Assembly (NCBI RefSeq): GCF_005670685.2 | Contig: NZ_CP062008.1 | Location: forward strand, 1,426,001 to 1,490,000 | Length of the DNA: 64,000 nt | Direction of reading: 5' to 3' | Origin: Mycolicibacterium mucogenicum DSM 44124 | GTDB taxonomy: Bacteria > Actinomycetota > Actinomycetes > Mycobacteriales > Mycobacteriaceae | Part shown: piece after piece, positions 16,698 through 26,512 of the stretch | Position numbering within the stretch: the stretch's first letter is position 1 | Layout: the number at the start of each line of letters is the position of its first letter | The notes under the pieces: generated by a model | Told to the model about the DNA's origin: nothing | Database searches by the model: none | Seen by the model: the letters and a program-made list of their open reading frames with translations, nothing else | Made by a program: the position numbers and the translations under genes

Positions 16698-17138
16698 TCG
16701 AGGGAATCTACCTGAGGAATCTGCCGCAGTTACAGCCCCACACCGCGGTGGCCGGATGCCGCCGGATGCCTGGCGCCAGCGCTTAAGCGCAGTTGTCCGC
16801 CGACGTCAGCCGATACTCGTTAATCAGATGAGTCTGCTCTGATACTCCGGCGGCCGCAGCCAGATCCGCGTTAGTTTGAATAGCACTGCGCGGTAATATC
16901 CTCTCCGTACATTGCCGGGACATAGTTCTGCCACCAGTATTTCTGGACGAAGAGTTCTGATGTCCTTCGCGAATTGAGCTCTGATGCTCACCGCCGCGTC
17001 CAGGTTCCAAATCCGAGCGGCCATAGCCGCTGGTCATCGTTGAGGGAGGCTCGAGCGGTGCTTTATCGGCGATATTGATTAGCTTCTCCGGGCAGTCCAC
17101 CGCTGTATTCGACCGGTCGGCGGAAGCCGTATCAGTTC
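16698..17138. other. Intergenic stretch between the NaeI-like system and the helicase operon
   Basis: 441 bases at the 3' end of the helicase-nuclease operon. Short frames exist on the minus strand (for example 16783-17187) but none has a family signature, credible ribosome binding site or coding pattern. It may contain decayed sequence. No repeat or RNA gene seen. Confidence 0.4.
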
Positions 17139-18140
17139 TCAGAAGGCGTCCAACAGATCGATTGTCGACCAACCGTTCGCATGCCAAACGTGGGGACTGC
17201 CCTCGACTCGATTTACTCTTAGTGCAGCCACCTGTACTCCGCCGGGGGCGTTGGGAGCCGCGTCGAGCCCGGCTACGAGTTGCCTCCCTTCGCTCGTCGA
17301 CAAGATGACGCTCACCTTGCCGTTTGCTGAGACCGTCGAGCGTTCGAGTTCGCCAGCGACTGTGTCGGTGATGACACCAGATTCAACTGCGGCCCAGTGA
17401 ACGGTGCAGCGACACCGCAGGGCGCACCAGCTGCACGCGTCTGGGGAAGCGACCGCTGTGGGTGTTGGAGTGGCGAGGGCCGCCGCGCGCTTTTCTTCGA
17501 GGTTCTTGACGAGGATCTCTGCTGCCCCAGAGGCGTGATCCTGATCGTCCAGGAGGCCGCTGTCGAGGCTGAGGATGCTTGCCTTGGCGGGCCGTTTCCA
17601 TTTGTCGGTAGCGAGTACTGAATACACGGCCAGCTGTAACACTGCCGATTCGGGCAAGGTCCGGTTGCGGGCATAACCACGCCCTGTCTTGAGATCGAAG
17701 ATATGCACGGCGTGATCTGCGACGGCCACAAGGTCCATTCCGCCTCGGATTCGCCGCTGCTCGTCACTGACGAACTCCTCGGGCAGCAACAGCTCGCAGT
17801 TGTTGGCGTGAAGCCAGTCTGCTAGCTCGCGTCCGCGTGCGGTCAGTTTCGAACCGATTATTCTGGCAGCACCTAGACCGGCTGTATTGGACGCTGTCAG
17901 GATATGGAACCGTTCGCGGAGCAGCTCACCCGGGTTTTCTTCACGCCATTGCGATGAACATGCCCATTGTTCGAGCGCTTTATGCGCCTGGATGCCGAGC
18001 GTGGCGGCCGACCAGGTGCTTTCCGGTGTGCGCCGCTCCTCCGAAGCGGCATCTGAGGTTGTCTCGGCTGTCCAGCGCAGGGCGCACCTAGCCAGCAAGT
18101 GGGCCTTGCTGGCGTCGATCCAAGGCAGCGGATTTACCAC
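17139..18140 (-). CDS. PD-(D/E)XK nuclease with probable Fe-S cluster (Cas4/AddB/RecB type)
   Basis: 333 residues from GTG 18140, overlapping the helicase stop by seven bases. GGMDLVAVADHAVHIFDLKTGRG carries the D and D-x-K catalytic residues, and AVLQLAVYS the Q-x-x-x-Y motif IV, as in RecB-family nucleases. A single Cys at 19 (LARCALRW) and a distal cluster (CSWCALRC) match the 1+3 cysteine arrangement of 4Fe-4S nucleases such as Cas4 and AddB. A ~90-residue tail of unknown fold follows. Last gene of the four-gene operon; likely the nuclease arm of the helicase. Confidence 0.85.
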   Translation of the reverse strand: MVNPLPWIDASKAHLLARCALRWTAETTSDAASEERRTPESTWSAATLGIQAHKALEQWACSSQWREENPGELLRERFHILTASNTAGLGAARIIGSKLTARGRELADWLHANNCELLLPEEFVSDEQRRIRGGMDLVAVADHAVHIFDLKTGRGYARNRTLPESAVLQLAVYSVLATDKWKRPAKASILSLDSGLLDDQDHASGAAEILVKNLEEKRAAALATPTPTAVASPDACSWCALRCRCTVHWAAVESGVITDTVAGELERSTVSANGKVSVILSTSEGRQLVAGLDAAPNAPGGVQVAALRVNRVEGSPHVWHANGWSTIDLLDAF

Positions 18141-21100
18141 GATACGTTAGCCAGACTGGTCAGCGCCGTGTCAATCAGTTCGAGGGCGGCACGAGGAGTG
18201 CGATCAAGGGAAAGGGAGTCGATGGCGACGACTGCGTCGAAGGTCTCCGCGGCGTACAGATCGTTGGCGGTGGACGAAAGTCGGGGAGTCACAACGGAAT
18301 TGGCGCCATCCTCATAGGCCTCTAACGGGTGCCTGACGAGGACTGCAGCGGTACCTGTCGACCGGGTGATCAGTAGGTAGGACCCCGTTGGCGTCTGTAT
18401 TGGCGGCGATGCGCCGTACGCCTGTGCCCATCCGCTCAGAACGCGCGATCCGTAGTCGGGAGGGACGATCAGCGGCTGTCCGAGGGACACTTCGAACAGA
18501 TCCTTGGCGAGTCGCCAGTCCAGCAGGGCGTGATAGCGCATGTTGGCGTAATCGCGCAGACACTTGTAGCAGGACGCCGAGCAGTTCTTGCTGTGATCAT
18601 CGTGCTCCCACTCGGCGATCAGGGTCTGGATCCGTTTGACGAATCCTTCGAATTCGCCTGCGCTGGCCAGGTGAGTACTGAAACCGGCGCCATTCTCGAG
18701 CGTGTCCGCCAAGAATGCCCACACTGCTTGTTCAGTGCCGCGGCGGCCTATGTGGATTTCGGCGGAGAATTCATTGGGCTGGACGTCCAGATGTGCTGCA
18801 GCCGCGGTCCTGATCATGAAGGCAAGGGAGTACCAAGCTGCACGGCGCCCGTCGTTGAGATCCGGGATGCCGCCGGGTTGTTGCCTGAGCGCCAGATTCG
18901 CCCGGACACCTGCCTCCGCATCGACTTGGCTGAGGCCACCGAAGAACGCGACGTCGGTGTGTTGCGCCGCTCCCAGTGCCACTTCGAGCACAGCGGGCTC
19001 GAGGTCCTTTGCCTCGACCACGCCAGGCCAGTCAAGTGCGTCTACTGCGTAGTAGCCGGGCCAGTACGCCGTTCCAGGCTTGGCCTTCCGGAAGCGAAAT
19101 TGGTTGCCGTTGTTGTCATTAAGTACTATGCGCCTGGTCCAACCACAGCGTGCCTCCATCTGACGATGCGTCGTGCCGGGGAAATCATTCGGGTTGCCCA
19201 GAGCCCGGACCGCGCCAGCCCCTCCCGTCCACGAAAAGCTGCCGTCGAAGTCTTGGCCTCGGGTGCTGCCGAATCCGAGAGGCTCTCGGACGTCGATGCG
19301 CCGATAGCTGGTTGGGTCAGCACCGCATTGCGGGCAAACCGCCAGCGGATCGTGCGGGACCGATGTATCGGCATCACTCACAGAGCCGCATAGCCGGCAT
19401 TGGTTCACGGGAATGGGCGGCCCCATCGGATCGTCGACGGCGACGGGCCTATAGCCGCCACGCTGGAAGGCGACGATGGCCGCGGACCGATAGGTGCTGC
19501 CGTCTCGTACAGTCTCGGCGCCGGGTGCAAACGCCGAGATGGCGAGAGACAAGTCCCTGTCGATCGTGTCTTTGGGAGGCCAGGGGTAGCTGCTGATCGG
19601 CCGGGCTAAATACATGTACCGAACGCGAGTCGGGAAACCGAACATCGGGAGGAGCCCGTAATGGGCGAGTCGCTCGCTAAGGTCGGCGGGACCGTGGGAC
19701 TGCTGTGCGACGTTGGTGGCGTCATCCAGCAGAGTGGTTAGGAATGGCTCGGGTACGGGAGCAGCTAGCGACGTTCCTTGCGCGAGGGCGGATGCTACCC
19801 GGGCAAACTCCGCATGGTTGGCGGCTAGCCAAGGCTCGACCAGCATGCGGTTGGCTGGCCAGTCTCTGCACTGGCCGAAGTCGCCATGGGGGTTGAGTGT
19901 GGTGGAACTGATGGCGGATCTACGAGCCTGGAACGCGCGTCGCAACATCTCAGATCGCAGGATGCGGTAGTAGATCGCCTCTCGGCTGAAGGTCAAGTAT
20001 GGCGGTGGCGTCTCGTCATTGGCGATGACGTGAGGTCTCTCGAAGTAATACTCGTCATGCGATCGGCCTCTACATACAGTCAGCGCGTAGGCGACGTTGG
20101 TCTCTCGCCGTCCGGCGCGGCCGACTCGCTGCTGGTAGTTAAACCGGGTGGGGGGCATGTTGGCCATGGCGACGGCGTTGAGGTCGCCAATGTCGATACC
20201 TGCTTCGAGAGTTGTCGTCACCGACAGCAGGTCGACTTCGTCGGCGATCTTCACTGCGCGGCTGTCAAGGAAGACGCCCTGGAAGCGCAACTGGCGACTT
20301 TGAGCCTCGGAACGGTCGGTCTGGCCCGTAAGTTCGGCGGTATTGAAACGGAAGCGGCCGTTCTTCGTGGCCGCTTTCCACGCGTAATAGTCGTCTGTGG
20401 CTGTCGTATACGGCTGACCCAGTGACGGCAGCGCGGTGCGGCAGCGGGTGCAGATGCCGGCGCCGAAGACGAGATGCCGACGGTTGCACTTTGGGCAGAA
20501 CCACTCTTGGACAGGTGCTCTCACCACGAGTTCGCTGGGACGGGCGACCCAGTCGGAGGTGACTGCGGAGCCCCATACGGTCCGGCAGCTGTCTTCGATG
20601 GAATTTGGGTCGCCAAGCTCTGACCAGAACTGCGTTAGGAAGGCCGGACGATGTGGTCCCGTGGACCGGTAGATGCCGTCGATACGCTGACGCAAAACGA
20701 GCAGCCGCAAACTGGCCCGGGCGATCCCGATCCTGCCGCTGCTGTCTTCACGAGCCGAGTCGGAGTCTTGGGCGATCCAGCCCAAGCCCAGGCTTTCAAT
20801 ATCGCGTCCTGCACCGCCGGCGAGTGCGCGATACAACTCGTCTCGGCCGCTGCCCTGGATGCTGCGCTGCAGGCTCGCCTGTTCCAGGGTCGGGTTGGCT
20901 CGGTCCACAATGGGGGTGGCGGAAAAGTCGTATACCGAGGTCCAGGGATCGTTTGCAGAGGTTTTCTGAAAGCGGGGATACGGTCCGCCCGGGTTCACAC
21001 CCATAGCGAGTAACTCCTGCTGAACGCGCAAGTGGACTTGGGGAATCGTTGGCAGGCGAGTGAGGGCGGTGATTAAAGGGGTCTCCTTGACGGGGTCGCC

Positions 21101-23533
21101 GCCGTCCTCCCAGATATCGCGCAACCGTACGCCGTCGATGCCCGCCCGCTCTCGCAACTCGGCGGCCGCCGCGCGTTCGTCGTCACCGCTCTTCGCGCGG
21201 GTGTACCAGTCGCGCGCCCGCTGGAGGGTAGTGCCGTCGAAGGGCTTCAGAGCATGCATCTGCTCGACGAAGACTGAGCGAATGAGGTCCTGATAGTGAC
21301 GGATCCCCACCCCCGCGGAGAGCTTCGCGGCATCTTGGCGCGAGTCCGAGAACAGGATGAGCTTGCGGTCGTTTTCGCCGAGCTGATCGGCGAGCTCGCC
21401 CACGAGGACCTGATTGATCTTCTCGAAGCCGGTCCTCAGTCCCCGCACGGGTGACCGGTAGCGTTCCGGGTCGTCCTTCTTGAGGAACGACAGTTCCCAA
21501 TTCGCGCCGCATGATGCGCACAGTGTTGGGAAGGCTCCGGACACGGTGGCTTCAACTTCATATGCACCGCGCAGGAGGCGGGGTGTGAGTCGGAAGACCC
21601 AGCCGGTGTGGGGGTCCACGTCAAGCGGGCCCAAGGCCTTGACGTCACCGGTCGCGGTTTCAAGTACGGCCTTGATGTAGCGCGACTTGAGGGCGTTGAT
21701 TCCCCACTCTGTTTCGACGGGGCGGCTCGCGCGAGGCCAGTACACAACGTAGTTGGTCGGCAGCCGTTCCGTCTTGGCCTGGTCAGGCAACCGTGCTAGG
21801 TCGCTGACATCAGCGAGCAAGGAATGCACGGCCGATGGTGACCTAATAGGGTCGCTTGAGGTGAAGCCACCCAAATAGACATCGCCGCAGTCTTGGCAAT
21901 AGTGGAGCTCTAGAACGCGCGAACCGCAGATGCACCGGCTCTGCGGTTCGGCGTACAGTCGACCGACCGTGCGGTCCGGATCGGTATATGTGCCCTCGTC
22001 GGTCACCGCGGTGCAGCCAGGATCGGTGCATGCCCAGATGCCCGGGACGTTCCGGAAGTAGTAATGGGTGCGTAACCGCAGCGGAGTAGCACCCGTAGCG
22101 GTCCGTAGCGCGGCGGCGCTCAGCAAATTGCGGGTTGCGGTTTCAGCGTAGGGCGCTCCGGGAAATAGCCGTTCCGCAAGTTCTCGCTGGCTAACTGCGG
22201 GGGCGGGCAGCGGGTTGCCCAGGTGGAATGCGGACAGCAGCGCCTCCTCCGCTTCCATGCTGCCGAAGATTGCATCTGCGCTGGCTGTGTCGTCGACGGG
22301 CTGCAACAGCCGATCGAGATGGGCGGTTAGCTCCACCCGATCGCCCGGCACTGGAAGATACTTGCCTTCGATGAACGTGAACGCCTTGCCCTTGGCGAAT
22401 AGCTCCTTCAGGAAGTTGCCATCGCGGGGATTCTGCAGAGACGCTGAGCCGGTAAGGATCTGTAGGCGTTCTGGGGTGGAGGCGAGCCCAAGCCTTTCGC
22501 CCAGGAGCCGGAGCATGTATCCGACTTCGGTACCGGCGGTGCCCCGGTAGAGATGGCTCTCGTCGACGATCAGCGAGACAACCACGTTTGGGTCATCGCG
22601 CAGCCATGCCGCCGTTCTTGCGAAAATGGTCTGCTCGTGGTCGCGCATCAGCATTACGTGGAGCATCGAGTAGTTCGTGATCAATATGTCTGGCGGGTCA
22701 GCCAGGATGTCCCACCGGGAGATCATTTCAGCTCCGAGAGGGCGGGGCACGAAGAACGACTTCTGTTCGCTCTCCCCGAGTGCGGCCCGGTATAGCCCGT
22801 CGGTTTCCCTCATATAGTCGCGCAGGGTGTTGACGGCCGAGTTGTTCGACGGGTCCCCAAGAACGGGCGTAGTCCCGGTGTAACGCCCGAAGTAAAAGCG
22901 GTGCCCGTTTCGGTGACGATCAAGCCATTGGTGAATGCCATTGCTGTCAAGCGATTTCCGCAGCCGGATCAGCTGGTCGTCCGCGAGTGCGTTCATCGGA
23001 TATAGCACGAAGGCGCGGACAGCACACGGCCGGCCGGTTTCGGTATGCCGTAAGGGCACGAAGGGGTCGCCGGCATTGCTCCACCAGTCGGTGCTGGCCG
23101 TTCTCGTAGGCTTCCAGTTCCGCGATTCAGCGAGCAGGCGCGCGATGACCGGTAGGAATAGGGTTTCTGTCTTTCCTGAACCGGTGCCGGGAATCGCAGC
23201 GATGTCGTCGCCCCGTAGTGCTGCTTCGAGCGCCTTTTCCTGATGCCAGTACAGAGACGGGATGTTCTTGAACATGCCGAGTGAGACGAAGGCGGCCAGG
23301 TCGGGGTCAGCACCGGAGACTTGGCACGATTCGGCGATGGTATGCCCGGCGGACTCATACCGCGGTCGGGCTTCGAATAATGGGTGCTGCCAGGCGCCTC
23401 CGGCGCGATCGAGACGGGCCCGGCGCTCGGCATTAAGCTTGTCGTTAGCAAGGCGGAAAGGCGTGCCGTAGTAGCGGAAGTACGTATCCCGGAGCCTCTC
23501 GAACAATCCAGCGGGATCTGGCGTTGCGGTCAC
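18134..23533 (-). CDS. Giant DEAD/DEAH helicase with C-terminal DUF1998-type region (DruE/DrmAB-like)
   Basis: 1799 residues from GTG 23533, which overlaps the upstream stop as GTGA. Residues 115-122 are the Walker A (GTGSGKTE) and 324-327 the DESH box. The second RecA lobe has TLEAGIDIGDLNAVAMAN and QQRVGRAGRR. Four or more CxxC pairs (CTDPGC, CQDCG, CASCG, CPKCN, CTRC, CPQCG) indicate inserted zinc modules. The C-terminus has CSASCYKCLRDYANMRYH and LLDW, the DUF1998 signature. DrmA/DrmB of DISARM and DruE of Druantia have this architecture; a fused 1800-aa form is closer to DruE. It probably translocates on DNA and works with the Fe-S nuclease and the two upstream proteins. Confidence 0.9.
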   Translation of the reverse strand: MTATPDPAGLFERLRDTYFRYYGTPFRLANDKLNAERRARLDRAGGAWQHPLFEARPRYESAGHTIAESCQVSGADPDLAAFVSLGMFKNIPSLYWHQEKALEAALRGDDIAAIPGTGSGKTETLFLPVIARLLAESRNWKPTRTASTDWWSNAGDPFVPLRHTETGRPCAVRAFVLYPMNALADDQLIRLRKSLDSNGIHQWLDRHRNGHRFYFGRYTGTTPVLGDPSNNSAVNTLRDYMRETDGLYRAALGESEQKSFFVPRPLGAEMISRWDILADPPDILITNYSMLHVMLMRDHEQTIFARTAAWLRDDPNVVVSLIVDESHLYRGTAGTEVGYMLRLLGERLGLASTPERLQILTGSASLQNPRDGNFLKELFAKGKAFTFIEGKYLPVPGDRVELTAHLDRLLQPVDDTASADAIFGSMEAEEALLSAFHLGNPLPAPAVSQRELAERLFPGAPYAETATRNLLSAAALRTATGATPLRLRTHYYFRNVPGIWACTDPGCTAVTDEGTYTDPDRTVGRLYAEPQSRCICGSRVLELHYCQDCGDVYLGGFTSSDPIRSPSAVHSLLADVSDLARLPDQAKTERLPTNYVVYWPRASRPVETEWGINALKSRYIKAVLETATGDVKALGPLDVDPHTGWVFRLTPRLLRGAYEVEATVSGAFPTLCASCGANWELSFLKKDDPERYRSPVRGLRTGFEKINQVLVGELADQLGENDRKLILFSDSRQDAAKLSAGVGIRHYQDLIRSVFVEQMHALKPFDGTTLQRARDWYTRAKSGDDERAAAAELRERAGIDGVRLRDIWEDGGDPVKETPLITALTRLPTIPQVHLRVQQELLAMGVNPGGPYPRFQKTSANDPWTSVYDFSATPIVDRANPTLEQASLQRSIQGSGRDELYRALAGGAGRDIESLGLGWIAQDSDSAREDSSGRIGIARASLRLLVLRQRIDGIYRSTGPHRPAFLTQFWSELGDPNSIEDSCRTVWGSAVTSDWVARPSELVVRAPVQEWFCPKCNRRHLVFGAGICTRCRTALPSLGQPYTTATDDYYAWKAATKNGRFRFNTAELTGQTDRSEAQSRQLRFQGVFLDSRAVKIADEVDLLSVTTTLEAGIDIGDLNAVAMANMPPTRFNYQQRVGRAGRRETNVAYALTVCRGRSHDEYYFERPHVIANDETPPPYLTFSREAIYYRILRSEMLRRAFQARRSAISSTTLNPHGDFGQCRDWPANRMLVEPWLAANHAEFARVASALAQGTSLAAPVPEPFLTTLLDDATNVAQQSHGPADLSERLAHYGLLPMFGFPTRVRYMYLARPISSYPWPPKDTIDRDLSLAISAFAPGAETVRDGSTYRSAAIVAFQRGGYRPVAVDDPMGPPIPVNQCRLCGSVSDADTSVPHDPLAVCPQCGADPTSYRRIDVREPLGFGSTRGQDFDGSFSWTGGAGAVRALGNPNDFPGTTHRQMEARCGWTRRIVLNDNNGNQFRFRKAKPGTAYWPGYYAVDALDWPGVVEAKDLEPAVLEVALGAAQHTDVAFFGGLSQVDAEAGVRANLALRQQPGGIPDLNDGRRAAWYSLAFMIRTAAAAHLDVQPNEFSAEIHIGRRGTEQAVWAFLADTLENGAGFSTHLASAGEFEGFVKRIQTLIAEWEHDDHSKNCSASCYKCLRDYANMRYHALLDWRLAKDLFEVSLGQPLIVPPDYGSRVLSGWAQAYGASPPIQTPTGSYLLITRSTGTAAVLVRHPLEAYEDGANSVVTPRLSSTANDLYAAETFDAVVAIDSLSLDRTPRAALELIDTALTSLANVSW

Positions 23534-24525
23534 GTGTGCGCCCCTATCATTTCCAGCTCCTGTCCGAGGCTGCAGGCAATCCTGCGACCGGTCGCTGCCG
23601 GGATACCTCGGTACTTCAACGCGGTCAGACCCCGCGCCGGTCGCAGTCCTGTGGCGAGGGTTGCCACTCTGTCGTGGATCGTGGGCAGACCAGCCTTCAT
23701 GGGGACCAGCAGAGTGCCGACATCGGGTCCGGCTACGTCGGGCTGCCATCTGAGCACATTGATGTCTGCGAAGGCTAGCCCTGCGTACAACACGGCAGCA
23801 CGAGGACCACCAACCCATCTGCCGGAGGACAGCAGCCCGAATCGCTTTCCGGTGCGGCTATCCCATCGGTGCACAGATCCTTCAACGGGTTCCGGAGTGC
23901 TTTCCCACATCGAGTAGCGGAGTTCTGCTGGCGTCCAAAGGTTCTGGATATTCATGACTCGTAACGTGTTGGCTTCGTCGCCAACCGGGCCTGCGATGCC
24001 GACGAGCTGACTGGCTGTAGCACCCAGCGTCGTCGATAGTTTGGCGGAGCTGCAGCTGCTGAAGATGAGGTCCGGTTCGGCGCTGGCCAGTTCAGCAATG
24101 ATCGCGTGCACCGCCGACTCGCTTCCAGGCTGCAGGTAGATCGAACGGGGCAGAGGAATCACCGATTCGGACGATGGTTTGCTGCACCAGCAGTCACAGT
24201 TGGCCAGGATGCCATCGAGCGCCCGCACAAGCCGACCGGTACGCCCACCAGTTAGGAACAGCAGCCCATTGATGGCGGGTAACCTGGTCAATACCGGTGG
24301 GGCGATTGACCAGCGATTTTCGGAGCGTGAAACGTCCAGATAACCGAGCGCGGAAACGTCGTCCATCCAAGCGTATTCGGCAGCCGTATGCCGTTGTAGT
24401 GAGATCCCGGCCGCCGAGGCGAACCACAACAATGTGTCTGCGAGCCGCGAGATGGTTCCGCTGCGCTCGCCTGTCGCCCACGACAACAGGGCGTCGCCAT
24501 CATCGATCACTGCCACGCTCCGCAT
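23530..24525 (-). CDS. Unrecognised second protein of the helicase operon
   Basis: 331 residues from ATG 24525, which lies inside the upstream gene (26-base overlap); its stop overlaps the helicase start as GTGA. No signal peptide or membrane span. Pieces such as LLFLTGGRTGRLVRALDGI, QPGSESAVHAIIAELASAEPDLIFSS and KRFGLLSSGRWVGGPRAAVLY suggest a globular alpha/beta protein with a C-terminal part ending in LKYRGIPAATGRRIACSLGQ. I recognise no catalytic motif. It may correspond in position to a small Druantia type II subunit (druG-like), but that is a positional guess. Confidence 0.8.
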   Translation of the reverse strand: MRSVAVIDDGDALLSWATGERSGTISRLADTLLWFASAAGISLQRHTAAEYAWMDDVSALGYLDVSRSENRWSIAPPVLTRLPAINGLLFLTGGRTGRLVRALDGILANCDCWCSKPSSESVIPLPRSIYLQPGSESAVHAIIAELASAEPDLIFSSCSSAKLSTTLGATASQLVGIAGPVGDEANTLRVMNIQNLWTPAELRYSMWESTPEPVEGSVHRWDSRTGKRFGLLSSGRWVGGPRAAVLYAGLAFADINVLRWQPDVAGPDVGTLLVPMKAGLPTIHDRVATLATGLRPARGLTALKYRGIPAATGRRIACSLGQELEMIGAHT

Positions 24526-26512
24526 CGGCCACGAGCGCTAGCCACTCGGGCGCGCTGGAGCTGCCCGCGGCCCCAATGACGATCTGCCGCCACCGGGCAT
24601 GATCGACACCCGTTGCAGGTTCCGAGAACGCCCTCGAGCGCACACCGCCGATGCTGTCGACGTAAGTACGTATGCTGCCGACCTGAACCATCCAGTACTC
24701 CCACGGGTGGATTTGCAGTGTGAAAGTGAGGGGTTCGGCCAAGCCTCCGACCAAGGCCCAGAGGTCGGTCTGTTCAGGCTCGCTGACCTGGCGGACGTAA
24801 CCTTTGCGGCCTAGGAGGTACGTGTATGTCATCTTCCGGCGGCCGATCGCGTACAAGTCCCAGGGGTCGGGCTGCACCGCTCCATCAGGGGTTATGACGA
24901 GGGCACCTCGGACTCGTTGGGAATCGGGGGTAGGGCACGCTTCCGGCGCGGCTCCTCCTGGGGCGGCTAGGAATGCTATGGCCGAGCGTTCCGGCCGACC
25001 AAGCACCGCTTCGGGTTCCTCGGTGACTTCGAAGCGAAGTGTGGTGTCGTCGGCGGAGACGTCGTAGTCCCCGCATTCCAGGCCGAGGGGTTTCAGGGCG
25101 AAGGACAGACCGCTCCGCGCGAATGTCGTAACGTCCCCGTTGAGCACGACGTCGACAACCTCGCCAGCCGCTCCGGCTGGCAGCATGATGTCGGGGGGGC
25201 CGCCCCTGACGTATACGCGTCTGCCGAGCGCATTTGAGATCTTCAGGCCGTCCACCAGGGCTAGGCGCGGCCGCTGCTGGAAATCAAAGACGAAGCCCTT
25301 GAGTGCGGCTTTGGACAGCGCTGATTCAAGGACGTTCTGGTCAGTGAAGAAGATGCCGAAGACGGCACGGAGTTTCGGTGATCCTGCCACGCTCCGGATC
25401 ATTCCGGCAGAACCGTTGTATGACGAAGTAACGAATTCCTGGGCGGTCACCCCCCAGATATGCGTGTTCCAGACCAGTGCGTGTTCCTGCTGCAGTCGGA
25501 AATTAGGGACCTCTACCCACCTCTGCAGCACGGGGTCGAAGCGCAAAATTATCACTGCAGCGGCCGGATGAAGCGGAGCCCCATCCCCATCCTCATCCCA
25601 GAAGCCGTCGATGAGTTGTGCCTGCTGGAATGGTGATGGGCGGAGCTGCTCGGGATCGTCTGGTGGCCCGAGGAGCCACTCCAGTTCACATACGCGGGCC
25701 TTTTCCCAAGCCGACAGGCGGCAGCGGGGCACAATGCGTCCGGAACGGTTACGCACCCGGCCGTCCCAGCCGCGTGCAGCCTGGCGGAGCAGCGCCTCGA
25801 ATAGTTCAGCGACTTTGCCTGTGACGCCGGCGACCGTCCTCTGGAATGACTGAGAGAACCCGCGGTAAGGCGTCATCCACTCCTTGAGATCGCGGAGCAG
25901 TTCGCTGCCCGTGGGTTGATTCTCGCCCGGTTCCAAGCCAGCCCTGTCCCAGAAGTGGGTGAGGGCATTTTGATCTGCCCGGCGGATGAGTGCCTGGGAT
26001 AGCGGATAGCCAATGTGCGCGGGGTAAGGGTTTTCGACAATCGTCGAGACCCGTCCCGCCGAGGTGACGATCCATTGGTGTAGATCGCGCCACGCGGCGG
26101 CTACGCTCGGAAAGTCTCTTTCCAGCCGGTGACGCCATACGGCTGCGTCTCCCACGGGATCTAGTACCTGAGTGAGCCGGGTGTAATAGTCCTGCGAGGA
26201 AATTCCCTGTGACGCCTCCATGTCTGTCGCGGCCAGCACAGTAGTGGCGAGCAGTGGAAGCGTCGGGGGCGGGTGTTTTTCGCTCGGGCTCCATCCGCGT
26301 GCCCTCAGCAGCATGGCGCTGTACGGCGAGTTGGTCTCCTGCAACGCGGCGCTTACCACTCCTGTCAGCCGTGTCCGTGCGTCTTCCCCGCCGATGGCCG
26401 TGAGCTCGAAATCATCGACGAAGAATATGACTGGTTCGTCGATGAGGCCTGGCTCTAGGAAGCTTTGGGCCAGCGCCTGTTGCCAGTCGTCCCACGTACC
26501 GAGTGCATTCAA
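24500..26512 (-). CDS. Unrecognised 670-aa first protein of the helicase operon
   Basis: The frame starts at TTG 26512 with a G-rich stretch (GGGGG) seven bases upstream; no better start was seen, so the N-terminus is uncertain. The N-terminal ~250 residues are helical (VIFFVDDFEL, AAWRDLHQWI, IGYPLSQALIRRADQNALTHFW). A middle region includes LSAWEKARVCELEWLLGPPDD and HPAAAVIILRF. The C-terminal ~250 residues are beta-rich (MLPAGAAGEVVDVVLNGDV, YDVSADDTTLRFEVTEEPE), possibly Ig-like. No nuclease, ATPase or methylase motif is seen. Leading the operon, it may sense or bind the target of the helicase. Confidence 0.8.
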   Translation of the reverse strand: MNALGTWDDWQQALAQSFLEPGLIDEPVIFFVDDFELTAIGGEDARTRLTGVVSAALQETNSPYSAMLLRARGWSPSEKHPPPTLPLLATTVLAATDMEASQGISSQDYYTRLTQVLDPVGDAAVWRHRLERDFPSVAAAWRDLHQWIVTSAGRVSTIVENPYPAHIGYPLSQALIRRADQNALTHFWDRAGLEPGENQPTGSELLRDLKEWMTPYRGFSQSFQRTVAGVTGKVAELFEALLRQAARGWDGRVRNRSGRIVPRCRLSAWEKARVCELEWLLGPPDDPEQLRPSPFQQAQLIDGFWDEDGDGAPLHPAAAVIILRFDPVLQRWVEVPNFRLQQEHALVWNTHIWGVTAQEFVTSSYNGSAGMIRSVAGSPKLRAVFGIFFTDQNVLESALSKAALKGFVFDFQQRPRLALVDGLKISNALGRRVYVRGGPPDIMLPAGAAGEVVDVVLNGDVTTFARSGLSFALKPLGLECGDYDVSADDTTLRFEVTEEPEAVLGRPERSAIAFLAAPGGAAPEACPTPDSQRVRGALVITPDGAVQPDPWDLYAIGRRKMTYTYLLGRKGYVRQVSEPEQTDLWALVGGLAEPLTFTLQIHPWEYWMVQVGSIRTYVDSIGGVRSRAFSEPATGVDHARWRQIVIGAAGSSSAPEWLALVADAERGSDR

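Noticed and set aside
16783-17187. 134-residue minus-strand frame after the nuclease gene
   Set aside because: Overlaps the nuclease 3' end and has a low-complexity composition without any motif.
17139-26512. Assigning the helicase operon to DISARM
   Set aside because: DISARM has separate DrmA and DrmB and a PLD-family DrmC; here one fused 1799-aa protein and a PD-(D/E)XK nuclease are found and no PLD motif.
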